From: an uncultured Oscillospiraceae bacterium
Lineage (GTDB): Bacteria; Bacillota; Clostridia; Oscillospirales; Acutalibacteraceae
Direction of reading: 5' to 3'
Length of the DNA: 10,099 nucleotides
NCBI GenBank assembly: GCA_902462665.1
Contig: CABQCM010000018.1
Coordinates: forward strand, 1-10,099
Shown here: one piece after another, positions 1-6,240 of the stretch
Layout of the letters: every line of letters starts with the position of its first letter
Position numbering within the stretch: the first letter of the stretch is position 1
The notes under the pieces: model-generated
What the model was told of the DNA's origin: nothing
Database searches by the model: none
The model's input: the letters and a program-made list of their open reading frames with translations, nothing else
Made by a program: the position numbers and the translations under genes

Positions 1-75
1 GGCGCGTATTACACCCCTTCGCTTTTTTGTTACTCCAATTTTCCGCATTGTGTATTGCCCGCTGAAAACATCCAT

Positions 76-468
76 TTATTGTTCTAAGTTTTTTCTAACT
101 ATAATGAAATTCGACTGCAAATCATTCGCACCATTTAGCCTAATCAATTTGCACGATAATAATTTTTGCCACGCATCATGCTTGGCTTTGCTCCTCATAT
201 TAATATCGCCATTATCATAAGACCTTGCCCAAGCGATAAACGCCTGATGTATTTCAAACATATCCCCGCCAAATTCAATTCTTTTTCCGAACTTTTCTCT
301 TTCTCTCTCTTTTTTATCTCGTTTGGTTGTATATTTCGGATTTGTTGGCAGCCAGAAATAATCATCCGTATCCATAAAACAGTACCCTAATTCAGAACAA
401 ATTTTTCTGCCCAAGGTAGTTGTTCCGGAGCCAGACGCACCGAATATATGAATGATATTTTTGCACAT
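76..468 (-). CDS. P-loop adenylate-kinase-like protein, internally shortened
   Basis: Predicted cytoplasmic nucleotide-binding protein of 130 residues. The Walker A loop GASGSGTTT is at residues 10-18, and DTDDYFW at 33-39 fits the small adenylate-kinase-like family whose members begin (N)IIHIFGASGSGTTTLG. The start at 468 is preferred over 636 or 486 because GAGGAA lies about 6 bases upstream. As I recall the family (about 170-180 residues), the KR(D)KKER stretch is followed by about 45-50 residues, including a VISGSL-type strand, before the (ER)E(K)FG...GGDM segment. Here residue 50 (R) runs through a purine-rich KKERERE stretch straight into KFGKRIEFGGDM. The frame stays open, so this looks like an in-frame internal deletion that probably abolishes activity. 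The C-terminal part (GGDM..., MRSKAKHDAWQ...) is well preserved. It lies 164 bases downstream of the citramalate synthase gene on the same strand, and co-transcription is possible. Its base composition is more AT-rich than its neighbour. The substrate is unknown. Confidence 0.65.
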   Translation of the reverse strand: MCKNIIHIFGASGSGTTTLGRKICSELGYCFMDTDDYFWLPTNPKYTTKRDKKEREREKFGKRIEFGGDMFEIHQAFIAWARSYDNGDINMRSKAKHDAWQKLLSCKLIRLNGANDLQSNFIIVRKNLEQ

Positions 469-632
469 ACGCTGTTCCTCATCCATTCTCGATTTACGGA
501 TTCGCACGCGCAATGACGCTGGTCGCTGCTGACAGCCGTTTGTCTGAAACGTACTGACCTCACCCCCGCGCGTTTTTCCGGCGGCCTTGCCGGCCGCCCT
601 GCCACCGAAGCAGGCAACGGAAGAATCTACGC

Positions 633-2219
633 TCACTCTCCCACAACGGGGCAGGCGCGATTGAGTTTGTATTCCATAGAATCCACCAATGCCTGCCAGC
701 TTGCCTCAATCAAGTTGGTTGACAAGCCGACCGTAGTCCATACCCGCTCCTTATCGGCGGAGGTGATAAGAACACGCACGTGCGCCGCCGTAGCGTCCTT
801 GGGTTCGAGTACGCGCACCTTATAGTCGATCAAACGTACATCCCGCAGCACCGGATAAAACACCTCGAGCGCCTCGCGCAGCGCCCGGTCGAGGGCATTG
901 ACCGGGCCTTCTCCCTCGGCGGCGGAAATCTGCAGCCGGTCGCCCACCCGGATTTTAATGGTCGCCGTGGCCGAGCACCCCTCGGGATAAGGAAGCTCGT
1001 CAATCACCTTGTAGCTGACCAGTCGAAAGGAATCCTGAAACAGCCCTAATTGACGCTTGACCAGCAATTCAAAGCTGCCTCCCGCTCCTTCAAACTGATA
1101 TCCCAAATGCTCTAAACGCTTGAGCTCGCCAAGGATGCGTGTCAGCACAGGGGAATCCTTATCCAGCCCAGGCAAAATCTTTTTTACTTTATTAAATACG
1201 GCCGAACGGCCGCTGATTTCGCTAGTCAAGAGACGGCGTTCGTTGCCTACCCTCTCGGGCGGAATATGCTCGAAAGACGCAGGCAGCTTACAGACCCCGT
1301 CGATGTGCATCCCCGCCTTATGCGCAAAAGCGCTGTGGCCCACAAAGGGAGCGTCACCGTTCACCGGGATGTTGCACAGCTCGGCAATCTCCCGCGCGGT
1401 GGAGGTCAACTTGCAAAGGTTTTCTTCGGGGATACAGCCGATTCCCATCTTTCCCTGCAAATTACCGATGATATCCGTCAGAGCGGTGTTTCCACATCGC
1501 TCTCCAATGCCGAGAAAGGTGCCTTGCACTTGGCTCGCACCCGCCTGAACCGCCATTAAGGCGGCGGCGGTAGCGGTACCGCTGTCATTGTGACAGTGAA
1601 TGCCGATACTGAGCGAAAAGCGGTTGCAAACCGCCCGGGTGACCGCCGCAACCTCCCAAGGCAAACTGCCGCCGTTGGTATCGCACAGGCAGAGGGAGTC
1701 TGCGCCGCCCTCGGCCGCAGCCTCCAGGCAGGCCATAGCATATTCGGGGTTGTGCCGGTACCCATCAAAAAAGTGCTCGGCGTCAAAAAAAACCTTTCGC
1801 CCTTGCTGTGTCAAAAAACGGCAGGTTTCCCGAATCATACGCAGGTTCTCCTGCGCGGTGGTGGCCAATATTTCGGTGACATGAAGCAGAGAGCATTTAC
1901 CAAAAACAGCAACAGCCGCCGTGCCGGCAGACAACAGCGCACGAAGCCCCTCGTCCTGCTCCGGTTCTGCTCCCTTACGGCAGGTCGCGCCAAAAGCAAC
2001 CAGAGTGGCGTGCGTCAGGGATAACTGCCTAGCCCTCTCAAAAAACTCCAAATCCTTCGGGTTAGAGGATGGGTTGCCGCATTCGATGTAGGCCACGCCC
2101 AATTCGTCCAGCGCCAGAGTAATATGCAGCTTATCCTCCACCGAAAAAGAGATTCCCTCTCCCTGTGCTCCATCACGCAGGGTGGAATCAAACAATGTCA
2201 CCGTCGCTGGAACGCTCAT
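633..2219 (-). CDS. cimA: (R)-citramalate synthase
   Basis: Condenses pyruvate with acetyl-CoA to citramalate, the first step of the threonine-independent route to isoleucine; cytoplasmic. The protein has 528 residues, close to the usual length of the Firmicutes citramalate synthase family (about 530) and longer than homocitrate synthases. Residues 1-270 form the HMGL-like TIM barrel: the catalytic DSTLRDGAQ is at 11-19, the metal-binding HCHND at 208-212 and GIGERCGNT at 237-245. FAHKAGMHIDGV at 298-309 belongs to the linker domain, and residues about 395-520 match the LeuA-type allosteric dimerisation domain. LeuA and NifV homologues share the barrel, but the FDSTLRDGAQGEGISFS N-terminus and overall shape fit citramalate synthase better. 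The start at 2219 is chosen because GGGAGG lies 7 bases upstream; an in-frame ATG at 2255 has no such site. No leuCD or ilv genes are in the window. The leader is too short for a T-box. Confidence 0.9.
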   Translation of the reverse strand: MSVPATVTLFDSTLRDGAQGEGISFSVEDKLHITLALDELGVAYIECGNPSSNPKDLEFFERARQLSLTHATLVAFGATCRKGAEPEQDEGLRALLSAGTAAVAVFGKCSLLHVTEILATTAQENLRMIRETCRFLTQQGRKVFFDAEHFFDGYRHNPEYAMACLEAAAEGGADSLCLCDTNGGSLPWEVAAVTRAVCNRFSLSIGIHCHNDSGTATAAALMAVQAGASQVQGTFLGIGERCGNTALTDIIGNLQGKMGIGCIPEENLCKLTSTAREIAELCNIPVNGDAPFVGHSAFAHKAGMHIDGVCKLPASFEHIPPERVGNERRLLTSEISGRSAVFNKVKKILPGLDKDSPVLTRILGELKRLEHLGYQFEGAGGSFELLVKRQLGLFQDSFRLVSYKVIDELPYPEGCSATATIKIRVGDRLQISAAEGEGPVNALDRALREALEVFYPVLRDVRLIDYKVRVLEPKDATAAHVRVLITSADKERVWTTVGLSTNLIEASWQALVDSMEYKLNRACPVVGE

Positions 2220-2275
2220 GCGTCTGCCTCCCAAAAATCGGATTGCTCTTGTCAATCGCCAATCTCTTTTATGAT

Positions 2276-2304
2276 ATTATATCGTTTCTTTCCCTTGGTG
2301 TCAA
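2276..2304 (-). promoter_or_regulatory. Consensus sigma-A promoter of cimA
   Basis: On the minus strand, TTGACA (2304-2299) and TATAAT (2281-2276) are separated by exactly 17 bases. Both boxes are perfect matches to consensus. Transcription should start near 2269, giving a leader of about 50 bases before the cimA ATG. A weak 5-bp GATTG/CAATC stem lies in that leader, but nothing there resembles a T-box. Confidence 0.85.
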
Positions 2305-2334
2305 ATCCACGCCGCATGCTGGCGGTATCTCATC

Positions 2335-2612
2335 CTAGGTTTAAGCCAGATAGGAAGAAAGCTCCGAAAAAGAATGAATTTTTGGGGATACACTGCGTTA
2401 AAAATGCTCGTTAAGCGTCAGTTTCACTGCGCTTTTCGCCTTGTCTCTCATCAAAAATTCATTTTTCTCGGTGCAGGGCAGTTTTACAAGTCAAAACTTT
2501 CTTGAGGTACAGTTAAAAAACGAAGGAATACTGCCGTATTCCGAGGCTTTTTAATAAGCATAAGGGGATTTTTCCTTGCAAAACCTTTTATCCCTATCTG
2601 GTTTAACCCTAG
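2335..2612. mobile_element. MITE-like non-coding element with 20-bp terminal inverted repeats
   Basis: CTAGGTTTAAGCCAGATAGG at 2335-2354 pairs with CCTATCTGGTTTAACCCTAG at 2593-2612, 18 of 20 positions, bounding 278 bases with no credible gene. Inside is a 12-bp perfect inverted pair (2373-2384 with 2451-2462) that encloses a hairpin at 2412-2433 (AAGCG and CAG arms). A separate hairpin at 2525-2542 (GGAATAC-TGCC-GTATTCC) has T-rich tracts beyond both sides and could act as a weak two-way terminator. The size, the terminal repeats and the absence of coding capacity fit a miniature inverted-repeat element. A stable structured RNA is the main alternative. I could not find a clear target-site duplication. 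The element lies between the cimA promoter and the terminator of the dockerin gene. It covers most of the gene-free stretch 2220-2727. Confidence 0.5.
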
Positions 2613-2638
2613 CCCAATCGTCAGATTGGTATCATAGC

Positions 2639-2682
2639 AAAAATCACCACCCGAAAGAGATTCTCTCGGATGGTGATTTCGC
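2639..2682 (-). terminator. Intrinsic terminator of the five-repeat dockerin gene
   Basis: A long stem pairs 2641-2654 with 2666-2679 (13 of 14 pairs, plus one G-U on the minus-strand RNA) around a loop of about 11 bases. On the minus strand it is followed by a run of five T (complement of 2639-2643). It sits about 50 bases after the stop codon of the dockerin gene. Another perfect 6-bp hairpin (2687-2692 with 2700-2705) stands between the stop codon and this stem. Confidence 0.8.
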
Positions 2683-2727
2683 CGTTGTTCGCCGAAATCG
2701 CGAACGTTGTTACGTTGCTGTTTTTAT

Positions 2728-5616
2728 TTACGCCTTAGGGAATTCGGTGATCAAGTCAACCGAATACTGAAGCATAAGCAAAGCGTCCCCGGCGTCCACC
2801 GTTCCATTGCGATTGACATCGGCCGCTGTAAAACGGTCGCCCTCCAGCGTCGTCAGCTTGACGCTGTGCTGCAGTGCGAGCAAAGCATCCGCAGCGTCAA
2901 TTTTTCCGTCCTCGTTAACGTCGCCCAGCATTGCCGCTTCAACAAATTTATCATACGCTTCGCGAGCCGCATTCAAGGTCTCGATGTTAGCGACCTCACC
3001 CAGCACTGCCTCGCCATACTTCTCTTTCAATGCATCGCGGGCGCTTTCCGCTGCTTCGATGGCCGTCTTTTTCCCGGCATAGTTCTCCGACGTGACCTCG
3101 CCGATGTCGGTGATCGCACGCTCTACTGCAGCAATATCAGCCGCTTTGGCCTTGGCCGCTACAAACCCGTCATAGGCGGTACGCGCCGCGTTCAAGGTCT
3201 CGATATTACTAATTTCGCCGAGCACTGCCTCGCCATACTTCTCTTTCAGCGCATCGCGAGCACTTTCCGCCGCTTCGATGGCCGTCTTTTTCTGGGTATA
3301 ATTGTTGGCCGTAATCTCGCCGATGTCAGTGATGGCCTTTTCCACCGCAGCAATATCGGCCGCCTTGGTCGCCGCCTTCACAAACTCATCGTACGCCGTA
3401 CGGGCCGCGTTCAAGGTAGCAAGGTTATCGACCTCGCTAAGCACCGCGTCGCCATACTTCTCTTTCAACGCGTCACGGGCGCTCTCCGCAGCTTCGATGG
3501 CCGCCTTTTTCTCGGTATAGTTCTCGGCCGTAACCTCGCCGATGTCAGTAATGGCTTTCTTCAAAACAGCGATCTCAGCCAGCTTGCCCCCAGCGGCTAC
3601 AAAGCCTTCATAAGCTTCTTTGGCCGCCGTCAAAGCCGAGAGGTTTTTAATCTCGCCGAGGATCTCTTCGCCGTATTTCTCTTTCAGCGCGTCACGGGCG
3701 CTTTCCGCAGCGTCAATGTCCGTCTTTTTCTCAACATAATTGTCGGCCGTAATTTCGCCAATGTCGGTAATGGCTTTTTCCACTACGGCGATATCGGCGG
3801 CTTTTTCTGCCGCTGCGACACAATTGTCGTAAGCTTCCTTGGCCGCTGTCAGCACCGACAGATTGTCCACCTTACCCCGATTGTCTTCATAAGCGTTCAC
3901 CAGAGCGTCGTACGCCGCTTGCGCCGCGTCAATGGCCGCCTTTTTCTCGGTGTAATTGTCAGCGGTTACCTCGCCGATGGCGTCAATCGCCGCCTTGGCT
4001 GCCGCAATCGCTGTGTCGGGATCCGTGTAGAGAATCTGGAAGATTTCCGGCTGGCCTTCGGAAAGGGTGCCCATATTCATGGGGACGTTATCATCCGTAT
4101 CGCCCTTGCTGTCACTGGCCGCAGTTTTCGTAATGTCACTTTGCCATTTTGCAAAAGACGCAGCGCTGTTAGGAGCAAGGCCAAAAGTCTGAGATTTTCC
4201 CATTCCAACTCGACCATAATTGCGTACAAACGCGCCGTAATTCGCCGCGTCAGATTCGGGCCCTCCAACGTGAGCATCGCGCTTATTGATCATGGTATAA
4301 CATGTAGAGATTCGGCTCACATAAGGCATATAGGCGCTCTTCGCCTCATCCACCATATCCTTACCAAAAGCCGTGCCCTCCGCGGTCACGTCAATGCGGG
4401 CAATCTGCGTACCGGCCGGAATCGGCGTCGCGCCCTCTTTCGCCGCGACAAACGCACGCAACCCTTCCTCGGTAGCGGCCTTTTGTTCGTCGTTAAACAC
4501 GACCCAAATCACTGCCAGCTCGCCCGGCTTCAAGACATTCTTGCCCTGTTCGTTGGCAAGATAAAAGCCGCCGCGAAACTTTTCGCCCCGCATAAACTGA
4601 GACGGCTCCGAGTTTCTCTGCGAAGTAAAGATCATTTCATAATCATACAGATCCTGCTCGACGCTGGTGTTGTTATACACCTCAATCAACTGGCCGAAGT
4701 CATTTGTGATATTCTTGTCAGCGTCTACATCCGCAACAACCGCGGCAACCTCGGTGATCATCAGCCAAAGGTTTTCATTGATCGTCTCAGTGCCTGTCAG
4801 TACGTTTTTCGCCAAAGACGTAGGGTAAGCCTTGGGGAAGAAAGCCTTCTGAGCCGCGGCCAGAATACCAAAGCCCATGGGAATGTTGTTGTCTATGCTG
4901 CCAGTGGTTCCGGTAATATCATCTTGCCATTTTTCAAAACCATAAACATCATCGTCGTTGGTGGGAAGGGCGTAGGTCTGCGATCTTCCCTTGCCCGTCT
5001 GACCGTACACTCGAACAAAAGCGCCATAGTTTGCATCCGAACGAGACTTGTGGGCGTCACGAGTGTTGATCATGGCGTAGCACACGCCGTCACGACGCAC
5101 GAAAGGCTCATAGGTATCGGCGTCGTCCTTGCCAAACGCCGCCGTCGGGTCGGTGGTGTCAATACGGACGATCTTCGTCCCCGCCGGAATCGGCGTCGCG
5201 CCCGGAACGGACGCGATAATTTCTCTGAGTTCCGCCTCGGTACAGTTCTTCTGCGACTCGTCCGTAATCAGCCAGAGCACCGCTACTTCGCCCGATTTCA
5301 AAACGAATTTTCCAGGCTCATTTACAAAATAAAAGCCGCCTCGAAACTTATCCGGAGTCATAAAGAGATTGGATTCCCTGTGCCTTCTGGTGGTGAAAAT
5401 CATCTCATAATGATACAAGTCCTGATTGCTGTCGGTGTTATTGTACACCTCCACCAGCTCGCCGACGTCTCTGCCTGCATTTTCACCCGGCCAAACCGCC
5501 ACTTCGGTGATCATCAGCGGGCAAATATCAACGCCGTTGAGCGACGCTGCCGACACCACGCCCATCGCCGAAGCGGCGATGCACAGCACCAGCAAGATGG
5601 ATAACAGTCTTTTCAT
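2728..5616 (-). CDS. Secreted dockerin protein with two lamin-tail-like modules and five helical repeats
   Basis: Protein of 962 residues. Residues 1-24 form a signal peptide (MKRLL, hydrophobic core, VSA/A cleavage region). Residues about 33-265 and 283-530 are two copies of a beta-rich module with (L)MITEVA, LVEVYNNT or LIEVYNNT, a DLY(H/D)YE strand, FRGGFY, GE(V/L)AV and NYGAFVR(V/N)YG. Its first part resembles lamin tail domains (LTD). Residues 543-895 are five tandem helical repeats of 72-73 residues (AI-DIGE-T-NY--KK--I-AAESARDALKEKYGE). Residues 898-960 are a type I dockerin with two calcium loops, D899-V-N-E-D-G...D910 and D933-V-N-R-N-G...D944. It should be exported and bind a cohesin on a scaffold or the cell surface. 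No catalytic domain is recognised, so an adhesive, structural or spacer role is inferred. The start at 5616 has GGAGGT 7 bases upstream and leaves a proper signal peptide. A related gene lies directly upstream. No good promoter was found in the 246-base gap. Confidence 0.85.
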   Translation of the reverse strand: MKRLLSILLVLCIAASAMGVVSAASLNGVDICPLMITEVAVWPGENAGRDVGELVEVYNNTDSNQDLYHYEMIFTTRRHRESNLFMTPDKFRGGFYFVNEPGKFVLKSGEVAVLWLITDESQKNCTEAELREIIASVPGATPIPAGTKIVRIDTTDPTAAFGKDDADTYEPFVRRDGVCYAMINTRDAHKSRSDANYGAFVRVYGQTGKGRSQTYALPTNDDDVYGFEKWQDDITGTTGSIDNNIPMGFGILAAAQKAFFPKAYPTSLAKNVLTGTETINENLWLMITEVAAVVADVDADKNITNDFGQLIEVYNNTSVEQDLYDYEMIFTSQRNSEPSQFMRGEKFRGGFYLANEQGKNVLKPGELAVIWVVFNDEQKAATEEGLRAFVAAKEGATPIPAGTQIARIDVTAEGTAFGKDMVDEAKSAYMPYVSRISTCYTMINKRDAHVGGPESDAANYGAFVRNYGRVGMGKSQTFGLAPNSAASFAKWQSDITKTAASDSKGDTDDNVPMNMGTLSEGQPEIFQILYTDPDTAIAAAKAAIDAIGEVTADNYTEKKAAIDAAQAAYDALVNAYEDNRGKVDNLSVLTAAKEAYDNCVAAAEKAADIAVVEKAITDIGEITADNYVEKKTDIDAAESARDALKEKYGEEILGEIKNLSALTAAKEAYEGFVAAGGKLAEIAVLKKAITDIGEVTAENYTEKKAAIEAAESARDALKEKYGDAVLSEVDNLATLNAARTAYDEFVKAATKAADIAAVEKAITDIGEITANNYTQKKTAIEAAESARDALKEKYGEAVLGEISNIETLNAARTAYDGFVAAKAKAADIAAVERAITDIGEVTSENYAGKKTAIEAAESARDALKEKYGEAVLGEVANIETLNAAREAYDKFVEAAMLGDVNEDGKIDAADALLALQHSVKLTTLEGDRFTAADVNRNGTVDAGDALLMLQYSVDLITEFPKA
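2932..3990 (-). repeat. Five tandem 216-219-bp coding repeats
   Basis: Within the dockerin gene, units begin at protein residues 543, 615, 688, 761 and 834, so the DNA period is 216-219 bases. Units 4 and 5 are nearly identical in protein and close in DNA, while unit 1 is the most diverged: it has AYEDNRGKVDNLS where later units have KEKYGEAVLGE-. This gradient suggests expansion by slippage or unequal recombination from the C-terminal side. The repeats resemble the alanine-rich three-helix spacer repeats common in Firmicutes surface proteins. The related gene at 6123-8018 carries one such unit. Confidence 0.85.
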
Positions 5617-5862
5617 AGTGTTTACCTCCATTTTCCACAACATTGTCTGCATGCCGCGTCTGCCATTCTGGATACCCCAGACGCTATCCACAAGCGGCTT
5701 GCTAACGGGGACTGCTCCTACAGAATGTCGCTGTCTCTCGCCTCCTACTATTTATAGTACCATCTCCCCCATCACCGTAGCATCCGGAGAAACGGGAGGG
5801 AATAGCGGGCGGATCGCTGTGAACCACACAAAACGCTTCCACCCGTTATTTCTAAGAATTGA
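5617..5862 (-). other. Intergenic leader of the five-repeat dockerin gene, possible RNA structure
   Basis: 246 bases lie between the reconstructed end of the upstream gene and the start codon at 5616. On the minus strand the only promoter-like motif is a weak TATAAA (5756-5751) inside a small inverted repeat, with no -35 box. Two stems compete just upstream of the ribosome site: TGGATA/TATCCA (5669-5674 with 5685-5690) and GCGTCTG/CAGACGC (5656-5662 with 5678-5684). They overlap and cannot both form. I recognise no known riboswitch. Confidence 0.3.
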
Positions 5863-6240
5863 CTACCGCATGACCAGCTTGTAAACCTCGGTATGATTCT
5901 GAATGAGGGCTGCTGTGCCAGGATTAAACGAGACATAGTTGTCTCCACCATAACACTTAATGCTCTCAATTTCATAGAAAGCGGAGCCTTCCGCCCACTC
6001 CTTGGTGCCAAGCGTTTCGGAATAAATCCAATCGATGTCGACAATCGACTCGCGGGTAACGTTGGAATTTGTCACAGCAAATTTGGTTAACTGCGGCTTA
6101 ACGGAGGTCGTTCCCCCGCTGACTAAAATACATCCCTGTTCGTCAACCGCCAGCCCTTGAAAGCTCTTGTTGGGGCAAATATCCGCAATCTTTTTTGTAC
6201 CGGTCGAAGCCGTGAACGCATCGGTGCAATCCCATGAAGA
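5863..6240 (-). pseudogene. Detached C-terminal part of the helveticin-J-like domain
   Basis: This is the -1 frame relative to the preceding gene, open for 125 codons to a TAG at 5865-5863. It begins with SSWDCTDAFTASTGTKK and contains SFQGLAVDEQGCILVSGGT, which matches the conserved SFQG...GG region of helveticin J proteins, then YEIESIKCYGGDNYVSF and a terminal VYKLV strand. It has no ribosome site of its own and reads naturally only as the continuation of the upstream protein. Restoring one base near 6240-6246 would join the frames at (YRLSA)/(SSWDC). Confidence 0.8.

Noticed and set aside
1..75. Left edge of the window
   Set aside because: No gene, promoter or terminator could be supported in these 75 bases.
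580..598. GC-rich hairpin GGCGGCC/GGCCGCC between cimA and the kinase-like gene
   Set aside because: No T run follows on either strand (the minus strand continues with A-rich sequence), so it is not called as an intrinsic terminator; it may still be an mRNA structure.
469..636. N-terminal extension of the kinase-like frame up to an ATG at 636
   Set aside because: The extension overlaps the cimA stop, has no family similarity and lacks a ribosome site, while GAGGAA lies correctly before the ATG at 468.
2707..5604. 965-codon open frame on the plus strand opposite the five-repeat dockerin gene
   Set aside because: It is exactly in register with the minus-strand codons, so it stays open merely because the real gene uses no TTA, CTA or TCA codons over that span; its end at 5602-5604 is the complement of a TTA leucine codon at residue 5. 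It lacks a plausible ribosome site and its protein looks like no family.
6194..6202. Run of six T on the plus strand (six A then G on the mRNA) as a programmed -1 frameshift site
   Set aside because: The run is not in the register of a canonical slippery heptamer for the current frame, and slippage there would leave a foreign arginine-rich stretch from the true junction near 6240.
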